Assembly (NCBI GenBank): GCA_032716605.1
Contig: CM064530.1
Location: forward strand, 6,232,991-6,296,990
Source: Paralithodes platypus
Lineage: Eukaryota > Arthropoda > Malacostraca > Decapoda > Lithodidae
Direction of reading: 5' to 3'
Length of the DNA: 64,000 nucleotides
Below the pieces are notes generated by a model. It made no database searches and was not told the DNA's origin. It worked only from the letters and a program-made list of their open reading frames with translations. Every line of letters begins with the position of its first letter. The stretch's first letter is position 1. Positions 10,690 through 20,549 of the stretch are shown in pieces. The position numbers were made by a program, and so were the translations under genes.

Positions 10690-11128
10690 AATGTACGGTC
10701 ACGCTAATAAGTCATGTCTCAGCTGTCATTACGTTTGGCTTGCTCTGTACTGTATTAATGTCTGTCAGATGTTGAATAGGGTGGGAAAGTGAAGGAACAC
10801 GATTGTATATCTCGCTCAAAAAGAATAAATTGTGTGTAAATATTGCTGATACCAATTATTGATCAAAACATACTTAGTGCCGAGACATGACTAATTAGGC
10901 GCGATTGTACAGTCGCGCTAATAAGTGATGTCTCGGCACCAAGTATGTTTTGACCAATAATTGGTTACAGCAATATCTAAGCTTCATTTCTTCATATCGA
11001 GTGAAATATACAAACATTCCTTCACTTATCCACCCTATTCTACATCTGACAGACATTAATACAGTACAGAGCAAGCCAAACGTAATGACAGCTGGGATAT
11101 GACTTATTAAGCGCGACTGTACACTTTG
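10690..11128. mobile_element. Head-to-head pair of family D mariner-like MITEs
   Basis: Two copies of about 220 bp lie in opposite orientation and meet at a shared ATTGTACAGTCGCGCTAATA (10904-10923), giving a roughly 440-bp palindrome. The outer ends also read TACGGTCACGC and GCGCGACTGTAC. Internal landmarks such as TATGTTTTGACCAATAATTG occur once per arm. No transposase is encoded. Confidence 0.7.
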
Positions 11129-11189
11129 ACGTACACTAATTGTAAAGGAATAACACGACAAGCGAATTGAAATATGCATTATATTCTGG

Positions 11190-11400
11190 CTATTAGTAGG
11201 GGGCGGGTGGCTAGGAATCCTCCTCCCTTATATAATTCTCCTACTCGACGAGTAAGAAGAAGGGGCGAGGGAATGCGAAAGTGGTCTTGGACCCTGAGAA
11301 TAGGCACTTTAAATGTTGTTTCTGTTCGGACTCTGTCTCGTGTCGGCCACCCCCAGCTATGGGGTATGTGCCTGAGTTATTATAAATACATACATATATT
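11190..11400 (+). mobile_element. LINE-derived fragment joining 5' start to 3' tail
   Basis: The segment CTGAGAATAGGCACTTTAAA encodes LRIGTL, the usual start of a LINE endonuclease domain (compare LRMATWNVSG in the RTE at 32480). About 40 bp later the sequence is TCTCGTGTCGGCCACCCCCA, then TGTGCCTGAG and a TACATACATA tail, which is a LINE 3' terminus also seen at 15050-15130, 24620-24830, 35640-35810 and 58190-58365. The intervening body is absent. Confidence 0.45.
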
Positions 11401-11490
11401 AGTAGACGATTTTACTTAGTTTAGGAAGGAGCTCTGACAATCAAAGGGACAATTCTATCCCTCACGTCCTTCCTAAGCTGAATAGAATAT
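11395..11490. mobile_element. MITE family A remnant
   Basis: TTAGTAGACGATTTTACTTA, a TTAGGAAGGAGC block and CGTCCTTCCTAAGCTGAATA are diagnostic. Ends are lost. Confidence 0.55.
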
Positions 11491-11639
11491 ACTACTGTAG
11501 TCTATTCGCTGTAAGTAGGCGAGAAATAATGACCTCTATCCTCTGTAACTCAAAATGGGCTAGAGGAAATTGGCTGTACATTTCCACATCCATTCCTTGA
11601 CTGACTCTTCCCAAATAGTATAAATAAGTAGTTACCCGT

Positions 11640-11775
11640 TCTTAACATGAATCATCAATTACAAACCCCAATGTAAAATTGAATAAACTAATGAAAGCAT
11701 ATGGTCCTCCCGGGATTCGAACTCGGGACACCACACATATTAGCTCGATTACTCAAGTCGTCTTTGAGTTACAGA
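11640..11775 (-). mobile_element. tRNA-derived SINE (type S1)
   Basis: On the minus strand the B box CGAGTTCGAATCCCGGGAGG is followed by ACCATATGCTTTCATTAGTT and a region ending near TTAAGAACGGG. Sister copies lie at 21385-21505, 23285-23405 and 23590-23735. Confidence 0.65.
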
Positions 11776-11899
11776 GGATAGAGGTCATGATGTATCTCCT
11801 ACTTACAGTGAATACACTATAGTTGCCAGAATTGAACGAAAAGGAGATCACCGATACCGAATGGGTAATTATGGTTAATATGGGTATGGTCTATTTAGG

Positions 11900-12869
11900 T
11901 TAAGGGGAATCTCCACCTTACACCCCCAAGTCAGCCTGTATAAGAGATTGTGATTCTGGCATTATACCATCTTATTACATATGGTAATACTATGACTCGC
12001 TGAAAAAATCAGATCTCTATGTGCGCGCGAGCGTAAAATTTCAATTACACTTTCGTAAAATCATCTAGTCACTCAAAATTGTTCGAATTTCCCGCAATTT
12101 TGGCATGGCATAGCGTACAAGCATCCCCTACAATGTAACAGTTTAATATACCCCTATTGAATAATAGAAAGTGCTGAAACAAATATATTACATTATTATT
12201 TTTGGGTTACAGCTGATTTGACTCCCAAAATGGTCAAAACTCGAACATTTTCGGCAAAACGGCATATTTCTAACCGTACAGTCGTTCCTATGTACCCCTA
12301 TAAACTCTATTTAGAAGGGGAATGCATTTGAGCAATACATAAAATTATAGATGCACTCGTAAGTGGAAAAAAAATGATAGCAAACCACACAAATTCATAG
12401 ATTTTCATGAGTGAAAATTAATTTTGGGGCAGATAACATAGTTAGTCCTCTTTAGCTTCCGTTTTTTATCATAGCGCGCACATAGAAGAACGAGATAAAT
12501 GACCAACTAAACAAAATGTTCGTCAGGGTTTGGCTTTAAGATACATTTTTACCAAAATCCATGATTTTGGGGCCCCCCCAAGGGGGTCCTAGAGATGTCA
12601 TATGGGTGTTTATGCCCTCATATGATAATTTCTATTGCTTACAGCAGCCCTTTAGACTACAGACACAAAACAAAAATTTGGGTGGCTGAAAGAAAAATAA
12701 TTAGTTTTTCGGGGGTCGAGGTCGACTCCCGTCCCGGGGGGTTATGGATGCGATATGTTTTTTTTTTCCTTCCTATGCTATTCTCCTATGTTGAAAGAAG
12801 CATTATAGAACAAGAACACAAAAATTAGAAATTTTGATATCTGGGCTCAAAGGAAGGTGGAGTCTCCCC
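11900..12869. mobile_element. 970-bp element with CTCCACCTT inverted ends
   Basis: The left end TTAAGGGGAATCTCCACCTT and the right end AAGGTGGAGTCTCCCC are inverted repeats with two mismatches in 16. The interior has no recognisable transposase. It includes GGGGCCCCCCCAAGGGGGTC near 12570 and a 77-codon frame at 12595-12828 that I do not consider a gene. The right end abuts the B' element at about 12867, and the expected TTAA there is missing. Confidence 0.55.
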
Positions 12870-13028
12870 GGGACCCCACCTCACTTTTGTTTCCTCTTTC
12901 TGTCTCTCTCTCTCTCTCTTCTCTTTGGCTTGTATCCATTCGGCCCCATTCAGCCTACTGTTCTAAGACGTTTCCCCCCATCCAAGTGTCAATATTTTCC
13001 TGGCGAGCGGTAGCGAGCCAGCAAACAT

Positions 13029-13081
<53 letters not shown>

Positions 13082-13334
13082 TGTATATATATATATATTT
13101 TTTTTTCTTCTGACAGCAAGCTAAATTTGTACACTTTTTTTATAGAAATTTTTTTCCGGCGAAGCCGGATTTCTCCATACAATGCAGGCTCGCTATCGCT
13201 CGCCAGGAAGAAATCGACATCTGGATGGGGATAAACGTCTTATAACAGTTGGCTTAATGGGGCCGAATGGATACAAGCCAGAGAAAGAGAGAGAAGGAGA
13301 GAAAGATAAACAAAAAGCCGGTGACCCCCCTTAA
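12867..13334. mobile_element. MITE family B' copy with internal (TA)n
   Basis: It ends in GGTGACCCCCCTTAA and contains the mirrored TTGTATCCATTCGGCCCCAT and ATGGGGCCGAATGGATACAA blocks. A TA microsatellite at about 13028-13097 sits near the symmetry centre. The two overlapping ORFs here are artefacts of the repeat. Confidence 0.7.
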
Positions 13335-13385
13335 TATGGTCTATGAAGGGGGCGGGGTGACAGGAGGCCTATCACTATGCTGAGA

Positions 13386-14307
13386 GGTAGTGGGCGGAGT
13401 TTGTTGACACTGTGACACACACCCCTTATGTCACCAGACTCCGCCCACTCTGGAAGAAGTGGGCGGAGTTTGTTGACACTGGGACACACCCCTTATGTCA
13501 CCAGACTCCGCCCACTCTGGAAGAAGTGGGCGGAATTTATTGACACTGAGACACACACCCCTTATGTCACCAGACTCCGCCCACTCTGGAAGAAGTGGGC
13601 GGAGTTTGTTGACACTGAGACACACACCCCTATGTCACCAGACTCTGCCCACTCTGGAAGAAGTGGGCGGAGTTTGTTGACACTGAGACATACACCCCTT
13701 ATGTCACCAGACTTCGCCCACTCTGGAAGAAGTGGGCGGAGTTTGTTGACACTGAGACACACACCCCTTATGTCACCAGACTCCGCCCACTCTGGAAGAA
13801 GTGAGCGGAGTTTGTCGACACTGAGACACACACCCCTTATGTCACCAGACTCCGCCCACTCTGGAAGAAGTGGGCGGAGTTTGTTGACACTGAGACACAC
13901 ACCCCTATGTCACCAGACTCTGCCCACTCTGGAAGAAGTGGGCGGAGTTTGTTGACACTGAGACACACACCCCTTATGTCACCAGACTCCGCTCACTCTG
14001 GAAGAAGTGGGCGGAGTTTGTCGACACTGAGACACACACCCCTTATGTCACCAGACTCCGCCCACTCTGGAAGAAGTGGGCGGAGTTTGTTGACACTGAG
14101 ACACACACCCCTTATGTCACCAGACTCCGCCCACTCTGGAAGAAGTGGGCGGAGTTTGTTGACACTGAGACACACACCCCTTATGTCACCAGACTCCGCC
14201 CACTCTGGAAGAAGTGGGCGGAGTTTGTTGACACTGAGACACACACCCCTTATGTCACCAGACTCCGCCCACTTCTTCCAGAGTGGGCGGAGTTTGGCGA
14301 CACTGAT
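13386..14307. repeat. 69-bp minisatellite, about 13 copies, each with a hairpin
   Basis: The unit begins GTCACCAGACTCCGCCCACT and each unit contains the inverted repeat CTCCGCCCACT / AGTGGGCGGAG around a spacer of about 9 nt. Because 69 is divisible by 3, several frames stay open across the array; the 175-, 150- and 112-codon ORFs are artefacts. Units differ by only a few substitutions. The last unit carries an inverted CTTCTTCCAGAG core before a C run. Confidence 0.9.
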
Positions 14308-14344
14308 GACCCCCCCCCCCTTAATGCGTTATATGCTCTCTAGA

Positions 14345-14410
14345 CCTTTAGCTGCATAAAATCGTCTAATGAGACATAATAAACTGTCAAACTGTCAAAA
14401 GGGGGTTAAT
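14345..14410. mobile_element. MITE family A remnant
   Basis: CTGCATAAAATCGTCTAATG followed by AAAAGGGGGTTAA marks a right half of family A. Confidence 0.5.
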
Positions 14411-14804
14411 CGAGCAGCGAGAGGCTGATTTGACTACACCCTGTTCCAAATACGTAGGCAAATCGACATCTAAATGGCACGAAAGGTCTTGATATTGATA
14501 AAGAAATGGGACAAAAGGTCATAAAATAGACAAACTAATGGGACGAACGACTTAAAAACTCCCCATAATTTAATTTTCAGTTTTTCCCATTCCTACAAAG
14601 CCACTGTATACAGTAAACTGAGAAAAACAATACTATAGGTAGCGACAACCAACTTGACAATAATCTTGATCCCTGACCGCTCTGTAACTCAAAAGGGCCT
14701 AGTGCACACTAGCTGTAAATAGCCACACCTATTTCCCGGTGGACTCTTCCCAAATGATAGATACGTTAGCCCCATTACTTTCATTCATATCGAGTTATAA
14801 GATG

Positions 14805-15030
14805 TTAAGGGGGGTCACCGGCTTTTTTCCATCTTTCTCTCCTTTTCTCTCTTTCCCTGGCTTGAATCCATTCGGCCCCATTCAGACAACTGTTTTAAGA
14901 CGTTTATCCCCATCCAGGTGTCGATTTATTCCTGGCGAGCGATAGCGAGCCAGCATTGAATGGAGAAATCCGGCTTCGCCGGAGAAATTTTTCTATCGAA
15001 AAATGTACACATTTAGCTTGCTGTTAAAAC
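14805..15030. mobile_element. MITE family B' left half
   Basis: It begins TTAAGGGGGGTCACCGGC and runs through CATTCGGCCCCATTCAGACA and GGCGAGCGATAGCGAGCCAG to the TTTTTCTATCGAAAAATG hairpin, then stops. The second arm is absent. Confidence 0.65.
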
Positions 15031-15044
15031 AAAAATATATGTCT

Positions 15045-15215
15045 ATCTATCTATTTACTCAGGCCCAATCCCCACTTTTCCTGTTTTTTTTCGTTTTTTT
15101 TTCTCTTTTTTGGGGGGTGGCCGACTCGAGACAGAGCAAGAATAGGGACAACACTAAACACAACAGAAAACAATGAACACACACAAACAAAATACAAATT
15201 CACACCCATAATGAT
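15045..15215 (-). mobile_element. LINE 3'-tail repeat
   Basis: The CAGGCCCAATCCCCACTTTT block, GGCCGACTCGAGACAGAGCA and AACACACACAAACAAAATAC recur at 24620-24830 and 35640-35810 and, inverted, at 58190-58365. A CTAT-type microsatellite lies at the 3' side on the minus strand. Confidence 0.5.
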
Positions 15216-15224
15216 GCTAGCCAG

Positions 15225-15470
15225 AATAAACTGTTAAAACGCTTCATAATCTTCAGGTGGTTAGAAGTACCTACGTAACCCCTTGAAGCTCTGACGCGTT
15301 TTAGCAGTTTATTTTGGCTATCATTAGACGGTTTTATGCAGCTTAGGAAGGATCTGTGGGTATTAAAACGGTAAAGACTATCTCAATCAACCCTCTGACT
15401 TCCATATACCCTTCTTAATCTGAATAAAATCGTCTAATAATTACCAGAAAGCAGGAAAGAAATAACCTAA
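15225..15470. mobile_element. Two family A MITE pieces
   Basis: A right-half fragment (AGCCAGAATAAACTGTTAAA) is followed by a left-to-right copy from about 15300 (TATTTTGGCTATCATTAGAC, CAGCTTAGGAAGGATCTGTG, AAAATCGTCTAATAATTACC). The distal ends are eroded. Confidence 0.55.
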
Positions 15471-15837
15471 CGTATGGACAACTGTACGTGTGTGTCTCCA
15501 AAATGGCGTCAGACTAAATAATCGTCTTAGCATGCGCCACTGAGTGTTTTGATTCCAGTAGAGTTGTAAAAGCTTATTTAAGGCTTTATTTCAGCATATC
15601 ATCAATGCCCAGTTATAGTCTATAATGAGCTATGGTTCATAATATATCCTACCTTATATCAGCCTAGGGTATCCATGGAGTGGTCCAAATGTTGAGTAAT
15701 TTGATCTTATGCACTGCCATTTGATATCGTCTGCTTGTATGTTGACAACCCCCTACTTGTGCCATCTAGCGGGGGAATTATAAACTATGCCTGTAGACGC
15801 CATTTTGTATACCTATTATTGACATTTTGTATACCCT

Positions 15838-16065
15838 ATTATCCCTTTGAGTACCAGCGACGTGTTATCTTTTATTCAAGCTATATTTAGACGATATATA
15901 CTATGCAGCTTAGGAAGGATCTGTGGTAGTTAGAAGGGTTGGTTGAGATCATTTGAAGCCTTAATTAGTAGGCTATTGCTAGAGGTCCTTCCTAAGCTTA
16001 AGAAAATCGTCTAAAAGTTGCCAGAATATAGGATACAAAGGACGTCCTGGTACTGAATGGGTTAA
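15838..16065. mobile_element. MITE family A copy, near complete
   Basis: The left end ATCCCTTTGAGTACCAGCGA pairs with the right end TCCTGGTACTGAATGGGTTAA. Internal arms TTTAGACGAT..GCAGCTTAGGAAGGATC and GGTCCTTCCTAAGC..AAAATCGTCTAAA are complementary. Confidence 0.75.
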
Positions 16066-16134
16066 GAAAAACGCACTTTTAATTCAATAATTCTAATTTT
16101 CCTTCCCTACATTATGGAGTGTATATACAAATTA

Positions 16135-16320
16135 TTAAGGGGAGACTGACCGTTTGTTTGGTCTGTTAATTCATTTATTCATTTTTTTGTTTTTTAGTTT
16201 CCTCCCTAGACCTCCATCAAGCTTAGAAAAACACCCCCTAGACCCCCCTTCAAGATAAATTTGTATATTTTTCGGTAAAAAAAATTCCCGGCCGAAGGCC
16301 GTTTACTCTTAAAATTGCAG
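16135..16320. mobile_element. MITE family B, right-truncated
   Basis: It begins TTAAGGGGAGACTGACCG and keeps CCCTAGACCTCCATCAAGCT and the GGCCGAAGGCCG hairpin, then stops abruptly at about 16320, where an integrase fragment begins. Confidence 0.6.
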
Positions 16321-16321
16321 G

Positions 16322-16690
16322 CCCAAAGCACAGGCATGGCAAGCTTCGGTAATGGATTTTGCTGTGACATAAGGCCTTGGGGTCCAGTATACCTCTTGAA
16401 AGGTTGCAAGAAGCTTTTTCTAGCCTAGATGGATTCCGTTATGGGAATGGAGAAACTGCATGATGTCTTGGGCAGTGCTAGGGTTTAGGACAATCTTGCC
16501 TTCTTTGGTGTATAAGGTGTCCCCTTTCCTGATGAGGTGATCGAAGATAATCTTTGGAATCCAGGCAGGTTTGTTCTTTTTCTGAAATGAATGTAGAAGA
16601 TGTTGCTGAGTTTGGTCGAGTGGGTCTTGCTGTTGAATGGCCCGTATAGCATCCTTGGGTGTTGTTCAGAATAAACTTAACACTTACGCT
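16322..16690 (-). pseudogene. LTR-retrotransposon integrase fragment
   Basis: Minus-strand translation gives the region before and through the integrase zinc finger. A basic stretch ending KKNKPAWIPK is followed by a GDTLYTKEGKIVL strand, then an HHCC-type finger with His residues in LHSHNGIHLG and Cys residues in CHACAL. The frame is interrupted by a TAG directly after the second His segment. The catalytic DDE core is absent and no LTR is visible. The arrangement fits Ty3/Gypsy-like pol. The fragment abuts a truncated MITE. Confidence 0.6.
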
Positions 16691-16842
16691 GCGGGCATAT
16701 TCAGGCACTCCTGAATGATTAATCAAGCAGCTGCATTAAATGAACTGTATTCTACCGAAAACTAGGCGAAAATAGCTTCAAAATGAGACCAGAACGAGCT
16801 TCGTAGGTGGCAGGGTTCACCCGCAGCGTTGCCATAGACATA

Positions 16843-17655
16843 CATACATACATAAAATTTTAAGACTGAGTGTTCCACACATAAGTGCAGTTTCAGTCTC
16901 TTGTCCTAATGGCGGCGTTCCAGGCAATCCTGTTAAGGGCTGCTTCACTTGTCAAGTTCTTGGATTTGAGATCGGCGCGTATAGTCCGATCCCAGGTCTT
17001 CCTCGGTCCACCCCTTGGTGCAGCTCCCTCCACAATCACAGACCTGCATTTTTTCACCCAATTTTGTTCATCCATTCTCTCCACATGTCCATACCATCCC
17101 AGTCTACTTGTACGTATCACCTCGCTAATACTCTTTATACCTAAACGTCTCCTCAGCTCAACATTTGTTATTCTATCCTGTAGCCTGGCCCCACACATCC
17201 ATCTCACCATTCTCATCTCATTACGCTCCATTCTGTTGACATCCTCTACTTTAACAGCCCATGTTTCGGAGGCATACGTCATTGCACTTCTAACACATGA
17301 GGCATACACCTTTCCCTTCAGGGGGAGAGGCATTCTTTTCATGGTCAGGATTGGCATCAATTTTCTGAACTTCCCCCAGCCACACCTAATTCTAGCAACA
17401 GTGGCAGCCTCGGCCCCACCACCGGCAGAGATGGTATCTCCTAGGTAACAAAACTTGTTCACCAGCTCCAAAGACTGATTTCCAAAATTCACAGCCACAG
17501 GATCATCACTTAACACAAGCTCGCCTTTGCACACTACGCACTCAAATTTCTCTATTTCTGACTTATCCTTCGGCAGGGGCCCCTTTATTCTACTACAGCG
17601 CCTACTCCCATGGTGTACCCAACATCGACAGATGCTACATTGAATTGACTCTTAA
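16843..17655 (-). mobile_element. RTE-like LINE copy 1, 3' part
   Basis: The open frame 16893-17534 (-) encodes the domain after the reverse transcriptase. It includes LELVNKFCYLGDTISAGGG, LKGKVYASCVRSAMTYASE and the RRRLGIKSISEV..SRLGWYGHVERM block, ending AAIRTRD. Upstream codons encode part of a Cys-rich finger. The 3' end is a TATG/CATA microsatellite at 16843-16856. It is a 5'-truncated sister of copies at 22320-22975 and 29150-31155. The plus-strand 187-codon ORF over the same DNA is a shadow. Confidence 0.85.
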
Positions 17656-17762
17656 TATTAACAAAACCAAGGTTATGCATTGTAGTTTGAGACGAGGCAA
17701 TGTGGAAAAGAGCGGTGCATACCCATGTGCAGTGTGTGGAAAGGGAGTGGGCGTTAACACAT
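17656..17762 (+). mobile_element. Inverted 5' segment of RTE-like LINE copy 1
   Basis: AATATTAACAAAACCAAGGT through GTGTGGAAAGGGAGTGGGCG is in sense orientation on the plus strand, while the rest of this LINE copy (16843-17655) is sense on the minus strand. In copy 3 the matching segment (about 29955-30065) is colinear with the body. This is the structure left by 5' inversion during target-primed reverse transcription. Confidence 0.75.
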
Positions 17763-18015
17763 GCGGGAAAACCGCTAATTATTAGCTCTCGCTCGCTCGG
17801 CAACACTGTTGTGAGACACCCGCACGAGACACAGTCTCCCTCAGTGAGCGGCTCGCTGCTCTGTGGGTCGGAGGTGGGTCCCTCACGCTCCCGCCCACCG
17901 ACACTCGATTTCTACGGCTTTTACAGGCTTTTAAAGCCTGGAAATTGCTGTAAATTGCCAGGACATTCCGGAACGTCACCCGCAGCCAATGGGTTAAAAT
18001 TTGTTAACATAATGA
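17763..18015. other. Unassigned GC-richer spacer
   Basis: No element or gene is recognised. Open frames on both strands (17700-18086 +, 17782-17979 -) overlap LINE ends and lack splice or domain support. Confidence 0.3.
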
Positions 18016-19883
18016 AAGAGTTGAACTTGTTGTTGTTGTTATTGTTGTTCCCTAAGCTGCCTGGCCGAACAGCCCCGAGTCCCTGAGGAAGGCCATGGCC
18101 ACGATCGGGCTTTCCCACAGAGCTCTCATTGAGTGTAGATTGTGTTGTTGGCGTAAGTGGTTGTGTGAAATGCAGTCTTCTATGATGTGTTTAATGGTAT
18201 GGGGTGATGTGTTACATCCCGGGCAGGCGTCGACAACGGAGTCATCCAGTCTCTTCTGATAGCTCAGGAGAGCTGGATGGTGTCCGCATCTCAGCCTGGC
18301 CAGGTGGACTCTGTCCTCGCGAGGAAGGGAGGATTCGGAAGGATGGATTTCGGGAGGTCGTGCATGCAGCTGCGTGTTGTCTGTGAGTGAGTGGATGGAT
18401 CGGTGAGAGATATGAGTATGATGTGCTTCTGGAAGTTGGTTTGGGGTGGGCAGGGAGGGAGAGAGGACAATAATTGTGTGTGATACCGTGTGCTGGGTGT
18501 TGTTTTGATATTTCTTGGTGTCTGTGGGTGTGTTGCCATGTAGTTTTGTGGGTGGTCTTGGTTCGTGGAGGCTGCTGCCAGGAATTGAGTGCCTCTCATG
18601 TTCAGATGGTCTTTGACTTTGAGGATTTTGGTTTCTTGATGTAGGTGATCTGTGGGTGCAGTAGCTGTGCAGCCTGTAATGATCTTCAGGGCTTTGTTTT
18701 GAATAGTCTGTAAGGTCTTATGATGTGTTTCAGCTAGGTTAGAAGCCCAGGCTGGGCTTGCGTATTCCATCACTGATCTTCTGTATTGTTTATATACTGT
18801 GGTGGTAGTTTTTTTGTTGTGTCCAAATTTTGTGTGAGCAAGTGACCTGAGGGCGTTAAGTCTGGGTGTCAGTTTCTTTTTAATGTTTGTGGTGTGCTGT
18901 TTGAATGTCATATGAGTATCATATGTTACTCCTAGGATTTTGGATGTGTGTGTATGTGTTAGGGGTGTGTTGTTTATGGTGAGTTGAGGGATGTATTCGT
19001 GTTCTCCTGTCCAACTTGTGAGCAGGGTTGCGGTGGATTTGGCTGGGGCTAGATTAAGTCTGTTTGTAGTGCACCAGCCATGTAGTGTGTTGAGATAGGG
19101 TTGAAGGAGATCTGTTGCTCTTTTTGGGTCATGGTGTGTGCATGTGAGTGTTATGTCATCTGCATAGGAGGCTAAGTTTATTTGGGGCGTATTGGGTGTA
19201 GTTATATCGTGCATGTACAGATTGAAGAGTGCGGGCGATAGGACGGATCCTTGTGGGACTCCGTTTGGAAAGTTTCTGATTTTAGATGACTGACCGGATA
19301 AAGATACGTGTGCACATCTGCCTGCTAGGAAGTTGGCCAGCCACCTTTTTGTGTTGTTGTGCATGTTTGTGTTGTAGATTTTGTTTGTTAGGTTGTGGCG
19401 GGGGATGGCATCGAAGGCTTTACTAATGTCGAGTGTGGCTAATAGTGATCTGTGTGGTGGTCTAGCTGAGTTGATGCCGTCGAAAGCTCTTTGTGTAAGG
19501 TCTGTGACAAGAGTGTTTGTGGAGTGCAGTGGCCTAAAGACATGTTGTGTTGGAGCTAGGGGTAGGTCAGGTGTAATTAGTTGTAATACTAGGCATTCCA
19601 TGACTTTGGAAGGGGAGCAAAGGAGTGTGATGGGGCGGTGCGAGGAGGGTAGCGTGGGGTCTTTGTTGGGTTTGGGGAATGTGATGATGATGCCATGCTT
19701 CCAAATGTCTGGTATTGTGTTGTGTGAATAGCTGTAGTTTGATATGTTAGTGAGTGCTTGTATGCCTTGTGGTCCTAGGTGTCTGAGGTGTATGTTGTTT
19801 ATGTTGTCTAGGCCACAGGCGGGTGAGTGCTTGAGATTGTTGATGATATGCTTTGTCTGGTTGAACTTGTATAAACTATTGGC

Positions 19884-19888
<5 letters not shown>
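18016..19888 (-). mobile_element. Jockey/I-like LINE, 5'-truncated
   Basis: The element runs from a poly(T) tract (19889-19920) on its 5' side to an AAC-repeat 3' tail near 18025-18048. One frame is open from about 19870 to 18291. It contains KHSPACGLDNINN, a PSSHRPITL segment, the RT palm LATLDISKAFDAIPR, the GVPQGSVLSPALFN block and the catalytic SYADDITL, then the thumb LGVTYDTHMTFKQH. A stretch of about 170 residues follows. The endonuclease and ORF1 are missing. The D..YADD residues look intact, but the 5' truncation makes the copy non-autonomous. The clade call is by motif only. Confidence 0.85.
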
Positions 19889-19922
<34 letters not shown>

Positions 19923-20037
19923 CGATGATATTGGGTTTTACTTCACCTTTCACCCTTCCCTTTGTTGAGCTACTGTGCAGGACATTCATAATCATAGTAT
20001 CAATTTGCCTTTATTAACAATATATCAGTTTGGCCTT

Positions 20038-20475
20038 AAACCCTTCAGCACCGTGACATAGTTTGCATCATATTCTGGTTACCATTAGACGATTTTCTTC
20101 AGCTTACAATCTACCCCGAGGACTCGAGGGGGTAAATACGATCTCAATAAACCCTCGGAATAACACAGGTCCTTCTTAACCCTTTCACGCACAGGACACA
20201 ATTTGAGACTATTCTGGGATACTTTAAAGCCTTTGTGACCATCAGCGGTGTTTAGAAACCTTTAGTTTATTTACTTCAACCTCAGCAGTTGTCTTTGAGT
20301 TAGCTGTGGGCAGAAAACAAATTTTGGAGAGGTAATTATAAGATTGAGAGAACTCTATTTCTGATTGCTAATCGGCAAACCTGGCGTCCATACGTGCGTG
20401 AAAGGGTTAAGCTGCATAAAATCACTATAGCCAGAATCTGAGGTAAAAGGGCGTCATCGTGCTGAAGGGGTAGGC
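20038..20475. mobile_element. MITE family A split by a TTAA element
   Basis: The left piece (AACCCTTCAGCACCGTGACA, GACGATTTTCTTCAGCTTAC, CAGGTCCTTC to 20175) and the right piece (GCTGCATAAAATCACTATAG to GTGCTGAAGGGG) rejoin across the insertion at 20180-20406. Confidence 0.7.
20176..20410. mobile_element. TTAA-flanked MITE nested in family A
   Basis: The termini CCCTTTCACGCAC and GTGCGTGAAAGGG are perfect inverted repeats flanked by TTAA on both sides (20176-20179 and 20407-20410). The 227-bp interior is unlike family A. Removing the element and one TTAA restores CCTTCTTAAGCTGCAT, which matches the expected family A sequence CCTTCCTAAGCTG. Confidence 0.85.
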
Positions 20476-20549
20476 CTAAATATCTATGGTAAATACATGG
20501 CAAGGATTATGACCAGTTACCCCAACCCTCTACAGGAGACAGGGTACAG

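Noticed and set aside
13386..14307. CRISPR-like array of direct repeats with palindromes
   Set aside because: Units are contiguous with no unique spacers, and the genome is eukaryotic. This is a minisatellite.
13428..14359. Long ORFs (up to 175 codons) on both strands in the satellite
   Set aside because: The 69-bp period is a multiple of three, so any stop-free unit stays open. Several frames on both strands are open at once.
16322..16690. Complete LTR retrotransposon or endogenous virus
   Set aside because: Only the integrase finger region is visible. No LTRs, no RT, no gag or env, and the frame is broken.
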